Origin: Nocardia huaxiensis
GTDB taxonomy: Bacteria > Actinomycetota > Actinomycetes > Mycobacteriales > Mycobacteriaceae
NCBI RefSeq assembly: GCF_013744875.1
Contig: NZ_CP059399.1
Coordinates: 7,502,001 to 7,566,000, forward strand
DNA length: 64,000 nucleotides
Reading direction: 5' to 3'
In this document: positions 8,339 to 16,745 of the stretch, one piece after another
Layout: the number at the start of each line of letters is the position of its first letter
Numbering within the stretch: position 1 is the first letter of the stretch
Position numbers and translations under genes: made by a program
Notes under the pieces: model-generated
Seen by the model: the letters and a program-made list of their open reading frames with translations, nothing else
What the model was told of the DNA's origin: nothing
Databases searched by the model: none

Positions 8339-9823
8339 TCACGGCCGGCCGCGGGCGGCCCGATGCTGCTCGGCGGCCAGGAAATGCGCGGTGTTGCGGG
8401 TGGATTCGTACAGGTCGCGATAGTGGCGGTAGTAGGGCTCGTAGTGGGCGGTGCGGGCCGGATCGGGCTCGACCGTGGCGATGATCGGATTCCAGGCGGC
8501 GGTGTCGAGGCCGACCGACTCGGCCGCGAGCCGGGCATTGCCGAGGGCCGCGCCGACGGTGTCGGCCGGAAGTTGTTGCGGCAGACCGGTGATGTCGGAG
8601 ACGATGCGCGTCCACAGCCCGCCCTTGGTGCCCCCGCCCACCGCGACCAGCCGGTGCGCCCGGCCACCGGCCGCGGCCATGGCCTCGAGATTGTGGCGCA
8701 CGCCGTAGCCGATCCCTTCCAGAACCGCGCGGTAGAGGTCGGCGCGCTGATGGGTGAGGGTGAGTCCGGCGATCAGGCCGCGGGCATCGGGGTCGAACAG
8801 CGGGGTGCGCTCGCCCGCGAAGTAGGGCAGCACCAGCAGGCCCCGGCTGCCCGGCGGGACGTGCGCGGCCTCGTCCACCAGTTCGCTGAAATCACTGCCG
8901 GTGAGGGTGCGCAGCCAGTCGGTGACCGCGCCGGAGGTGGCCATGCCCGCGGCGGAAGTGTATGTGCCGGGCCAGGTTCCGAGGGTGGTCCACAGGCCCG
9001 GATGCGGGCGGGGCGCGGTGAGCACCTGGGTGAGGAACATGGTGGTGCCGTACATGACCATGGTGTCGCCGGGAGCGCGCACCCCCACACCGGCGGCCTC
9101 GGCCCAGGCGTCGATGGTGCCCGTGGTGACCGGCAGCCCGGCCGGAAGCCCGGTGGCGGCAGCGGCTTCCCGGGTGACGCGGCCGACCACCTCCGCGGGC
9201 CAGGCCAATTCGGGCAGCGTCAGGCCGGGGGCGACGGAATCGGCCCAGTCGGTGGCCCATGCGCCCGCCATGAGGTCGTACATGGGCACGCACTGACTGG
9301 CCGACTGATGGTCCAGCACATAGCGTCCCGTGAGCCGATACACCAGGAACGAGCTCGCCATGAGCAGCATGCGGGTGGCCTTCCACACCTGCGGTTCGTG
9401 CCGGATGAGCCAGCGCAGCTTCGGCCCGACCGCCTGGCTGGTGAGCGGCGAACCCGACCGCTCCAGCACGGTGTCCGCGCCCAATTCGTCTTCCAGTTCG
9501 GCGATCTCGATGCCGGCGCGGGTGTCGACCCCGTACAGGATGGCCGGGCGCAGCGGGCGGCCGTACCCGTCGGCGGGCAGCAGGCACGGCCCGATGCCGC
9601 TCACCGCGAGCGCGTCGATCGGCTCGCCGTCGGCCGCCGCCACCAACTCCCGCGCGATGGCCACGAAATCCGCCCACCACACCGACTCGGCGTCGTGCTC
9701 CACCCAACCCGGTCGCGGTGTCGAAACCCGATGCGGCCGTTCGGCTCTCATCTCCACCATGCCGTCCCGGTCGACCAGGACGCCCTTGGATCCGGAAGTT
9801 CCGATATCGATGCCCAGCAGCAT
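8339..9823 (-). CDS. FGGY carbohydrate kinase
   Basis: This is a 494-residue FGGY-family sugar kinase. The N-terminus MLLGIDIGTSGSKGVLVD is the phosphate-1 loop. DTRAGIEIAELE and VMYGTTMFL mark the substrate and nucleotide domains, and VAVGGGTKGGLW is the C-terminal signature. Its ATG lies one base after the stop of the isomerase gene, so the two are translationally coupled. Because the isomerase resembles L-fucose/D-arabinose isomerase, the expected substrate is a ketose such as D-ribulose or L-fuculose. That assignment is inference. Sequence similarity to the other kinase (6454-7842) is low, so this is not a recent duplicate. Confidence 0.88.
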   Translation of the reverse strand: MLLGIDIGTSGSKGVLVDRDGMVEMRAERPHRVSTPRPGWVEHDAESVWWADFVAIARELVAAADGEPIDALAVSGIGPCLLPADGYGRPLRPAILYGVDTRAGIEIAELEDELGADTVLERSGSPLTSQAVGPKLRWLIRHEPQVWKATRMLLMASSFLVYRLTGRYVLDHQSASQCVPMYDLMAGAWATDWADSVAPGLTLPELAWPAEVVGRVTREAAAATGLPAGLPVTTGTIDAWAEAAGVGVRAPGDTMVMYGTTMFLTQVLTAPRPHPGLWTTLGTWPGTYTSAAGMATSGAVTDWLRTLTGSDFSELVDEAAHVPPGSRGLLVLPYFAGERTPLFDPDARGLIAGLTLTHQRADLYRAVLEGIGYGVRHNLEAMAAAGGRAHRLVAVGGGTKGGLWTRIVSDITGLPQQLPADTVGAALGNARLAAESVGLDTAAWNPIIATVEPDPARTAHYEPYYRHYRDLYESTRNTAHFLAAEQHRAARGRP

Positions 9824-9824
9824 G

Positions 9825-11243
9825 TCAACCCGCCCTGGTGAATTCGTCCACGGTGATGCCGAGCAGCTCGCACGCGGCGCGCACGGTGGCGCGCTGGTCG
9901 CCGGGCACGGCGTGAATATGGTTGGCGCCGAAGCGGGTCAGGAAATCCCCGGCGTGCGCGTCCAATCTGGCGAAGGCGTGCGGCCACTCCCAGGTGGACT
10001 GTTTCATGAGCGCCTCGTTGACGGTGTCCGCATAGGTCTCGAAAGCGCCCAGCATCAACTGCATTCGATAGTCGCCGTTCTTGCGGGTGAGGCGGCCCAG
10101 GGTCATCTCCCCCGGCGCGGCCAGGTGATGCACCGACGCGCCGCCCGCCGGGAAGAAGAACACCTCCGGATACAGGTGCACCCGCGAAAGGTTCTCCGCC
10201 GCAACGGCACTGCGAGCGGCATACCAGGTGGCGTGCTGCCCGGAATTGCACAGATCCCAGATGTCGCGGTCGGCGTGATAGTGCCGCACGTCCGCGAAAA
10301 GCACCGGGGTGCCGGTGATCCGCTTGAACAGCTGCATGGTGAGCGCGCCGTCCATATCGGCCTCGGTGGCGCACACGTGCGGTTCCTTGGGACCGTTCCA
10401 ATCGTAGGGGTCGTTGAGGAACGCCTCGGCAATGTCCATGGTCGCGAAATACTGCGTAAGTTCCGGCTGCCCTTTGATTCCCGTGAAATCCAGATGCCAT
10501 TCGGCGATGAGATCCCGCATGGCCAGATAGGAGCGGATCTGCCGCTCCAGCAGTTCGGGGGTGAGTTTGCGGCCGTCGTAATGGACGCCGGCGGTGGTGC
10601 GCTCCAGCCACTCTCGCGCGCCCTTGGCCTCGCCCGCGTCGGCGGTGTCGGCGCGGCGCACGATCTCCCACTGGTCGATCTCCTCCACATCCACGCCGAA
10701 TTGCCGCTGCCACTGATCGGTATTGGCGACCGCGGTGTTCATGCCCATGGGGCGACCGCCGATGCGGCCGAAGGTGCTGCCCCGCAAACTCCGCACCGCC
10801 GCGGCGGCGCGCGCCCGCGCACCGATGGCCGCGATCAGGTCCGGATCGGCCGGATCTCCCCACAGCCGGGCGTGTTCGCGGCCGATCTGATCCAGCGCGC
10901 CCCCGGCTGCCAGCATGCCGACCATGCCCGGCTGCACCGGATCGATATTGGACAGCAAGAGCAGCGGACCGTCCAGCGCGCCCGCGGCCAGCATGGTGAA
11001 GTGCGGGAACGCCCACACCGCATAGTGCAGCACGGTCAGATCGACACCGGCGGCCTGCACCCGGCGGGCCACCGCCACCGCCTGCTCATTGCTGCCGACC
11101 GGCTCCACCCCGCGCACCACATGATGTCCGGCGGCGATCAATTCGGTGACGAGCCGATCCTCCACCGTGCGAATGAATCCGACAATGCCCCCGTGCACAT
11201 AGTCGCGTCCGTCGGAAATGCTGATAACTCCGATACGGGCCAT
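9825..11243 (-). CDS. L-fucose/D-arabinose isomerase-like sugar isomerase
   Basis: This 472-residue protein has the L-fucose isomerase fold. Glu294 (CATEADMDGALTM) and Asp318 (VLFADVRHY) are 24 residues apart, exactly as the metal ligands Glu337 and Asp361 of E. coli FucI. A C-terminal His (GANHIHAVPGD, 442 or 444) fits the third ligand. It is about 120 residues shorter than FucI. The family interconverts aldoses with 2-ketoses (L-fucose/L-fuculose, D-arabinose/D-ribulose). ATG at 11243 is preceded by GGGGAGGCGAGG. It lies between the propeller glycosidase gene and a coupled FGGY kinase, so it likely feeds that kinase. Confidence 0.82.
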   Translation of the reverse strand: MARIGVISISDGRDYVHGGIVGFIRTVEDRLVTELIAAGHHVVRGVEPVGSNEQAVAVARRVQAAGVDLTVLHYAVWAFPHFTMLAAGALDGPLLLLSNIDPVQPGMVGMLAAGGALDQIGREHARLWGDPADPDLIAAIGARARAAAAVRSLRGSTFGRIGGRPMGMNTAVANTDQWQRQFGVDVEEIDQWEIVRRADTADAGEAKGAREWLERTTAGVHYDGRKLTPELLERQIRSYLAMRDLIAEWHLDFTGIKGQPELTQYFATMDIAEAFLNDPYDWNGPKEPHVCATEADMDGALTMQLFKRITGTPVLFADVRHYHADRDIWDLCNSGQHATWYAARSAVAAENLSRVHLYPEVFFFPAGGASVHHLAAPGEMTLGRLTRKNGDYRMQLMLGAFETYADTVNEALMKQSTWEWPHAFARLDAHAGDFLTRFGANHIHAVPGDQRATVRAACELLGITVDEFTRAG

Positions 11244-11339
11244 TTGCCTCGCCTCCCCGCACTGGGTGGACTGCACGACTCGCCATCCAGAATTCCAGCT
11301 CACCGGGTTCGCCGCGCCCGAATCGCGGAAGATTGCGAG

Positions 11340-12206
11340 TCAGTCGGAGCCGGGTTCGTCCGGGCCGCGACCATCCGGGAACCGCAAGCGCGCGAGGTGA
11401 ACTCCGCCCTGCCCCCAGCCCGCGCCGGTGACCCACCAGCGACCGTCCTCGCACACCACCTCGGCCGCATGCGCCGGAATCCACCCGGCACGATCGGCCG
11501 GGCGGAAATGAAACGGGTCGGTACTGCGGAACACCTCGGTGCCCACGTAATCCGGGCGCGGGCCGATGAACAGATACCACTCGCCGCCGTGGCGAAGAAC
11601 ATGCGGAGATTCGGTATTGCCCGCTTCGGTGCCGAAAGTCGGATCGGTGTAGGCGGTCCGGCGCTCACCCCAGTGCACCAGATCCGCGCTCGTGCGGTAC
11701 GCCACCACGTGATTGCCCCCGCGCGGTGTGTTGGTGGCGCAGTAGTACATGACCCATTCGGCGCCGATCCGCAACACCATGGGATCGCGGGCGTCATAGC
11801 CGTCGCGGAACAGCGGCCCATCCGCGTGCCGGGCCCACTCGAACAGATCGGTCGAGGTGGCAAGATTGATCGCCGCCCGCGTGCGATCCGGACCACCGCC
11901 CGCATAGAACATGAAATAGGTTCCGGCGCATTCGATTACATACGGCGCCCAGAGATGGGTCTCACCGTAGTCCGGATCGACCACCAGAGCCGGGATATGC
12001 GTCGTCCACGGCCCGTGCAGCGTCTCCGCGCTCGCGTGCGCGAACTCCGTCTCATCCCACGGATCCGCCGGCTCGCGATGGGTGATGCCGAACAGATGCC
12101 AGCACCCGTCCACATGGCGAACCAGCGTGTGGTCGTTGATATACCAGGGCTCCCCGGCCGCCGTGCTCGGGTCATAGATCCGCTGGAACGGCCCCGCCCC
12201 GATCAC
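11340..12206 (-). CDS. Five-bladed beta-propeller glycoside hydrolase (GH43/GH32-like)
   Basis: This is a 288-residue cytoplasmic protein without a signal peptide. Repeated blocks such as WYINDHTLVRHVDGCWHLFG, ETHLWAPYVIECAGTYFMFY, ARDPMVLRIGAEWVMYY and ESPHVLRHGGEWYLFIG are the blades of the GH32/43/62/68 superfamily. Acidic residues in the NDH, WAP and ARDP positions match the superfamily's active-site ring. The substrate cannot be told. The start is GTG at 12206, which overlaps by GTGA the stop of a small upstream ORF. The isomerase gene begins 96 bases downstream in the same direction, which suggests a shared unit that hydrolyses an oligosaccharide before isomerisation. Confidence 0.72.
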   Translation of the reverse strand: MIGAGPFQRIYDPSTAAGEPWYINDHTLVRHVDGCWHLFGITHREPADPWDETEFAHASAETLHGPWTTHIPALVVDPDYGETHLWAPYVIECAGTYFMFYAGGGPDRTRAAINLATSTDLFEWARHADGPLFRDGYDARDPMVLRIGAEWVMYYCATNTPRGGNHVVAYRTSADLVHWGERRTAYTDPTFGTEAGNTESPHVLRHGGEWYLFIGPRPDYVGTEVFRSTDPFHFRPADRAGWIPAHAAEVVCEDGRWWVTGAGWGQGGVHLARLRFPDGRGPDEPGSD

Positions 12207-12280
12207 GGCACCGGGGGGATGGGCGGCGGCGCCCCCACCGTCCCGAAGATTCTGGTGACCAGGGCGTTGATTTCGCCCAT
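12203..12280 (-). other. Possible 25-codon leader ORF coupled to the propeller hydrolase
   Basis: ATG at 12280, preceded by ACAGGGGG, opens a 25-codon frame (begins MGEINALVTRIFGTV, proline-rich end) whose TGA overlaps the GTG start of the next gene as GTGA. It is either a leader peptide or a sign that the downstream gene starts by coupling. There is no homology evidence. Confidence 0.3.
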
Positions 12281-12418
12281 CACAGAACCCCCTGTGTCAG
12301 TGGGATATTGGCGATTCGAGTATCGCAGAAGGTAGGTGCCCGCGAACGCGAATCGGCGGGCAGACATCGATTCGGAAATAGGACACGAACTGACCTAAAT
12401 GTGCACCACACTGGACTT

Positions 12419-13507
12419 ATGACGGAATTGTCGGTGCGTACGCTGAACCGGACCCTGCTGCTGCGCCAGCATCTGACCGAGCGGGTGTCGATGCCTGCCG
12501 AAGATCTGATCCGGCATCTGGTGGCCGTGCAGGGGCAGGAGCCCAACTGGCCCTATGTGGGCCTGTGGACGCGGCTGGCCGGGTTTCGCAGGGACGAACT
12601 CCAAGGTCTGCTCGAGGATCGAAGTGTGGTGCGCGCCACCATGATCCGGCGGACCGTGCATCTGGCGGCGGCAGCGGACTTCCGCTGGCTGCATCCGACG
12701 GTGCAGCCGTTCGTGGGGTCGGTGCTGGGGGCCGCCTACTTCCGGGAGGCCATGACGGAGGTCGATCCCGCCGAACTGGCCGCCGCCGGACGGGAACTGC
12801 TGACCGGGCGCACGGTGAGCCGACGGGAACTGGGACGCGCTCTCGGCGAACGGTTCCCGACCCCGCATCCCGGGCGGCTGGCGCAGGGTCTGGGCGCTCT
12901 CATCCCGCTGGTGCACGACGGGCGAGCGGGGGCCTGGGGCGGCTGGCGCGGGCGGCAGGTGGGCGTCGCGCTGGCCGAGGAGTGGATCGGCGAACCGGTC
13001 GAGGACAAGCCGCAGCCGGAGACCATGATCCTGCGCTACCTCGCCGCCTTCGGCCCGGCCAGCGTGGCCGATATGCAGAACTGGTCCGGAGTGACACGGC
13101 TGGCGGAGGTAGTCGCACGACTGCGTCCCGGCCTGCGGATCTTCCGCGACGACACCGGCCGCGAGCTGTTCGACCTGCCCGACGCCCCCATCGCCGACGC
13201 GAATATGCCTGTGCCCGTGCGTTTCCTGCCCGCCTTCGACAATGTGGCGCTCGGCCATCAGGACCGCCGCCGGATCATCAGCGACGAAGACCGGGCCCGC
13301 ATCACCAAGATCGCTTCCGCCGGTGTGCCCATGTATCTGGTGGACGGATTCGTCCACGGCCGTTGGGATCTGGACGGCACGACCATTCGCATCACCCCGT
13401 GGCATCCGCTGTCGGCGGCCGAAGAGACGGCCGTCCGCGCCGAGGCCGAGCAATTGCTGCCCGTGATCGTCCCCGGCGAGGACGGCAAGGTCATCATCGA
13501 GCCATAG
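12419..13507 (+). CDS. Winged-helix protein of the HTH_42 / AlkZ family
   Basis: This 362-residue protein belongs to the HTH_42 (DUF1006) family, which includes the AlkZ/YcaQ DNA glycosylases. AVQGQEPNWPYVGLWTRL near residues 43-60 carries the Q-x-Q pair used by AlkZ for base excision. RRTVHLA and the C-terminal FLPAFDNVALGHQDR and VDGFVHGRW blocks are typical of the actinobacterial branch. A DNA repair role is plausible, but not every member is proven to be a glycosylase. ATG at 12419 is chosen because MTELSVRTLNRTLLLRQHL matches the family start. The gene is monocistronic and divergent from the sugar operon. Confidence 0.8.
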   Translation: MTELSVRTLNRTLLLRQHLTERVSMPAEDLIRHLVAVQGQEPNWPYVGLWTRLAGFRRDELQGLLEDRSVVRATMIRRTVHLAAAADFRWLHPTVQPFVGSVLGAAYFREAMTEVDPAELAAAGRELLTGRTVSRRELGRALGERFPTPHPGRLAQGLGALIPLVHDGRAGAWGGWRGRQVGVALAEEWIGEPVEDKPQPETMILRYLAAFGPASVADMQNWSGVTRLAEVVARLRPGLRIFRDDTGRELFDLPDAPIADANMPVPVRFLPAFDNVALGHQDRRRIISDEDRARITKIASAGVPMYLVDGFVHGRWDLDGTTIRITPWHPLSAAEETAVRAEAEQLLPVIVPGEDGKVIIEP

Positions 13508-13549
13508 CCGCCCAAACCCTCGATCCGGAGCCACCGGGCGGGACGGGGC

Positions 13550-14365
13550 TCACGCCACCAGGGTCTCCCGGAGCCGGGCCAGCTCCGCCTCCGAAAGGCC
13601 CGCTGCCAGCAGGTATTCGGTGGCGCCGCCGTGGTCGGCGTGGAGGTTTCGGAGGAAGCCGAGCATGACCTCGCCGGTGATGGCGAGGACGCCGGTGTTG
13701 GCCGGGGGCAGTCCCTCGTAGGAGGGGAGGGCGTTGAGGCGGTCTCGGACTCGCTGCATGCGCAGGTTGGTCAGGGCGTAGTCGTCGGCGATGTGCTCGG
13801 CGGGGACGCCGACCGCGTCGAGGAGGACTGCGGCCAGGACGCCGGTGCGGTCTTTGCCTGCGGCGCAGTGGAACAGGACCGACTGTCGATGCGGGTCGAT
13901 GATCAGGCGGACGGCCTCGACTATGTGCTCGACGCTGCCCGCGATCAGTTGACCGTAGAGCTCGGTCAGGTCCACCCGGGTCTTGTCGGGCACGAGATCA
14001 CGTGCGGCCAAGGAGGATTGGGGGGACTTGCGGATCGGCAGGTTGGCGATGTGCACGTCGGTTTCGGTGGTGAGCAGGCCGTAGCCTTCGCGTTCCACCT
14101 CGTCGGGCAGGCGCAGGTCGATGACGGTGCGCAGGCCGTGAGTGCCGACGAGCTCGGCGAGATCGTCGCAGGTGGCCTGCTGGAGGGTGCTGGAGCGGAA
14201 CACGACGCCGAAACGGGTGATGCCGCCGCCGCGGACGGGGAGCCCGCCCAGATCGCGGACGTTGTCGATCTGGGCGAACTCCACCCACCGCTCTCCCGCG
14301 CCGGAGGGGGTTGGCAGGGTTGCGCGGGAGGCGGAATCCGGGGAGGTCACGGGGTCAGTGGGCAC
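13550..14365 (-). CDS. Tyrosine-protein phosphatase (Y_phosphatase3 type), cytoplasmic
   Basis: This 271-residue phosphatase has NVRDLGGLPVRGG at the N-terminal part and the P-loop FHCAAGKDRTG, with Cys167 as nucleophile. There is no signal peptide. The GTG start at 14365 lies inside the last codons of the upstream PEP-utilising gene, an 11-base overlap, so the two are certainly co-transcribed and probably coupled. Family members hydrolyse phosphotyrosine, phosphoserine or phosphoinositides. The physical coupling suggests it controls or balances the phosphotransfer enzyme, which is inference. It mirrors the pair at 2-3141. Confidence 0.88.
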   Translation of the reverse strand: MPTDPVTSPDSASRATLPTPSGAGERWVEFAQIDNVRDLGGLPVRGGGITRFGVVFRSSTLQQATCDDLAELVGTHGLRTVIDLRLPDEVEREGYGLLTTETDVHIANLPIRKSPQSSLAARDLVPDKTRVDLTELYGQLIAGSVEHIVEAVRLIIDPHRQSVLFHCAAGKDRTGVLAAVLLDAVGVPAEHIADDYALTNLRMQRVRDRLNALPSYEGLPPANTGVLAITGEVMLGFLRNLHADHGGATEYLLAAGLSEAELARLRETLVA

Positions 14366-16499
14366 GGCCGGCCGCCGCCTCTTCGGCGCGGGTCAGGCCG
14401 CACAGTCCGATGAGATCCTCGTGCAGCTCGAACCAGACGGTGTGGTAGCTGTCCATGATGGGACGGGCCACATAGGTGTGATCGCCCGCGCCGATGCGTT
14501 CCACGGCGCGGTCGAGCCGGTCCAGATAGCGGGACAGGCGCGGGGCGATGGCGCCGAGGCGGCCGATCAGCGGGCGCAGGCGCTCGTGGGTGGCGGTGAG
14601 ACGGGCCAGGACCGCGGCGTCGTAGTCGGCGTCGGCGTGGTCGTTGACGGTGGCCGCGTCCGTCATCTGCCAATCGGTGATGATCACCTTCAAATCGGCG
14701 TTGTAGACACAGAATTCGTCGTAGGCGGCGGTGATCGCGGCGTGGTCCACGGTGCCGCGCTCCTCGGTGAGCAGCCGTTCCAGCCGCGGGCGGCCCTCGG
14801 GAGTGAGACGGTAACCGGCGGGCGTGCTGGCGCACAGGCCGGACGCCACCAGATCCATACAGCGGGCGGCGATCTCGTCCACCTCGGCGCCCAGGCTGGC
14901 GGCCAGATTGTCGGCGTTCACCCGGCCCTTGATGCCGACCAGGCGCAGCAGGGCCAGTTCGGTGATCGGGGCGGTCACGGCAATACCCTCTGGCACAGCG
15001 GTTTCCGGTGCCGCGCTGCGCTCCTCGAGGCGGGCGGCGAGCCGTTCGGCGTCGACACCGGCCCAGTGCGCCAGGCGGCGGACGTCGGCGAGCACGGCTT
15101 CCTCGACCGGCTTCGCGGTCACCTCACCCGCGAGCACCAGGCCCGCGCCGCCGTCGACGGTCACGGTCGCACCGGCCAGGGCCTCGACCACGCCGGGGCC
15201 GCAGCCGACCACGCACGGGCGGCCGAGTTCGCGGCTCACCAGCGCGGCATGCGATGTGGTGCCGCCCAATTCGGTGACGATGGCGCGCGCGGCGATCATG
15301 CCGTGCAGGTCGTCGGGACTGGTGGTGGGACGCACCAGGATCACGTCCTCCCCGGCCTCCGCGCGGGCCTCGGCCTCGTCCGGATCGGTGACGACAATGC
15401 CGCAAGCCAGTCCGGGACAGGCGGATTCGCCGCGCGCCAACGGCTCCTGCCCGGTGGCCTCGCCACTCGCCGGGCGCAGCACGTCGCGCACCTGATCGGC
15501 GGTGAGACGATCGAGCGCCTCGTCGGCGCTGATCAGACCCTCGTCGACCATGGCCACGGCCGCGCGCACGGCAGCCCGCGCGGAACGCTTGGCCGCCCGC
15601 GACTGCAACAGCCACAAAGTGCCCGACTCCACGGTGAATTCGATGTCCTGCAGATCGCGGCCGTCACGCTCCAGCAGCTGCGCGGCGGCGATGACCGCCT
15701 GGTGCACGGCGGGCTGGGTGACGGCGAGCTCGTCGAGCGGGCGCGGGGTCAACCGGCCCGACACCACATCCTCGCCCTGGCCGCCGACCAGCCACTCACC
15801 GTAGACCGGGCCGTCGCCGGTATTCGGATTGCGGCTGAAAAGCACTCCCGTGCCGGACAATTCGTCGAGATTGCCGAACACCATGGCCTGCACGGTGACC
15901 GCGGTGCCGAGCGTATCCGGCACGCCGCGATTGCGCCGATAGGTCTTGGCGCGGGCCGAATCCCAGGACCGGAACACCGCTTCGACAGCGCCGCGCAACT
16001 GATCCCACGGATCGGCCGGCACCGCGCCGTGCTCGTCGCCGAGCACCGTCTCGCGGTACTGGTGCACGAAACGCTGCCGAGTGTCGTTGGCGTACCCCGG
16101 ATTCCCGGTCTCCTCGGCGAGCGCCCGCTGCACCTCGTCGGTCATGCCGAGATTGAGGACGGTGTCCATCATACCCGGCATGCTGATGGCCGCACCCGAG
16201 CGCACCGACACCAGCAGTGGCCGCCGCGCCGCACCAAAGTTACGCCCGGTGCCGCGCTCGATCATGGCGATGCCCGCCCGCACCTGCGCCCAGATCTCCT
16301 CGGCGATCACGCCGCGCCGGGTGTAGTCCGCCCAGCCGTCGGTGGTGATGACGAAGGCCGGCGGCACCGGCAGCCCGAGCGCCCGCATGTGGTCGATGCT
16401 CCACGCCTTGCCGCCGATCGTGGCCCGCGACAGCCCGCAGGTGCCGTCCAGTTCGACGACGGTATCGGTTCGCAGCGCTTGCTCCGCTCCCGCGGTCAT
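14355..16499 (-). CDS. Pyruvate, phosphate dikinase-like PEP-utilising enzyme lacking the PEP-binding barrel
   Basis: This is a 714-residue protein. Residues ~1-330 form the ATP-grasp/pyruvate-phosphate-dikinase N-domain (GGKAWSIDHMRALGLPVPPAFVI, GMMDTVLNLGM). The swivelling domain carries the phosphohistidine motif ELGGTTSHAALVSRELGRP with His417. After it, the TIM barrel that binds PEP/pyruvate in true PPDK is absent. About 240 residues with a winged-helix-like segment (ITELALLRLVGIKGRVNADN) replace it. The ATG at 16499 has AAGGAG eight bases upstream. It may phosphorylate another acceptor, such as a protein or small molecule. The tyrosine phosphatase gene overlaps its 3' end. Confidence 0.85.
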   Translation of the reverse strand: MTAGAEQALRTDTVVELDGTCGLSRATIGGKAWSIDHMRALGLPVPPAFVITTDGWADYTRRGVIAEEIWAQVRAGIAMIERGTGRNFGAARRPLLVSVRSGAAISMPGMMDTVLNLGMTDEVQRALAEETGNPGYANDTRQRFVHQYRETVLGDEHGAVPADPWDQLRGAVEAVFRSWDSARAKTYRRNRGVPDTLGTAVTVQAMVFGNLDELSGTGVLFSRNPNTGDGPVYGEWLVGGQGEDVVSGRLTPRPLDELAVTQPAVHQAVIAAAQLLERDGRDLQDIEFTVESGTLWLLQSRAAKRSARAAVRAAVAMVDEGLISADEALDRLTADQVRDVLRPASGEATGQEPLARGESACPGLACGIVVTDPDEAEARAEAGEDVILVRPTTSPDDLHGMIAARAIVTELGGTTSHAALVSRELGRPCVVGCGPGVVEALAGATVTVDGGAGLVLAGEVTAKPVEEAVLADVRRLAHWAGVDAERLAARLEERSAAPETAVPEGIAVTAPITELALLRLVGIKGRVNADNLAASLGAEVDEIAARCMDLVASGLCASTPAGYRLTPEGRPRLERLLTEERGTVDHAAITAAYDEFCVYNADLKVIITDWQMTDAATVNDHADADYDAAVLARLTATHERLRPLIGRLGAIAPRLSRYLDRLDRAVERIGAGDHTYVARPIMDSYHTVWFELHEDLIGLCGLTRAEEAAAGRAH

Positions 16500-16593
16500 G
16501 TCACTCCTTCGATGTCGTGGAATCGCCCGCACCCCTCGGGACCTGTATTCGAGCGTGCCGCGTGAGCTGCCGCACCCCCAAGCCGCATCCCGA

Positions 16594-16693
16594 TCAGCGG
16601 AACCGGGGCGCGCGCGTTTCGCCAGGTCGCACGTCCGCTCAGCGGAATCCGGGACGTCGGCGCGGGTCCGCATGGCACGCCCGGTCAGCGGGA
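16594..16693. promoter_or_regulatory. Three phased TCAGCGG(A/G)A copies in a divergent promoter region
   Basis: TCAGCGGAA occurs at 16594 and 16639 and TCAGCGGGA at 16685, spaced 45 and 46 bases apart. They lie between the divergent PPDK-like and acyl-CoA ligase genes. Each is followed by a CCGG-rich stretch. They could be binding sites for a regulator of either gene. No regulator gene is adjacent. Confidence 0.4.
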
Positions 16694-16745
16694 TGGCACC
16701 GGAAAAACGGGCATCCGAGGCAGGGGCGTGGGGCAGGATGGGCGG

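Noticed and set aside
9330..12335. A 1001-codon open frame on the plus strand
   Set aside because: It lies antisense to the FGGY kinase, isomerase and hydrolase genes, which have clear homology. It is a GC-rich shadow frame with low-complexity Arg/Gly/His/Ala content.
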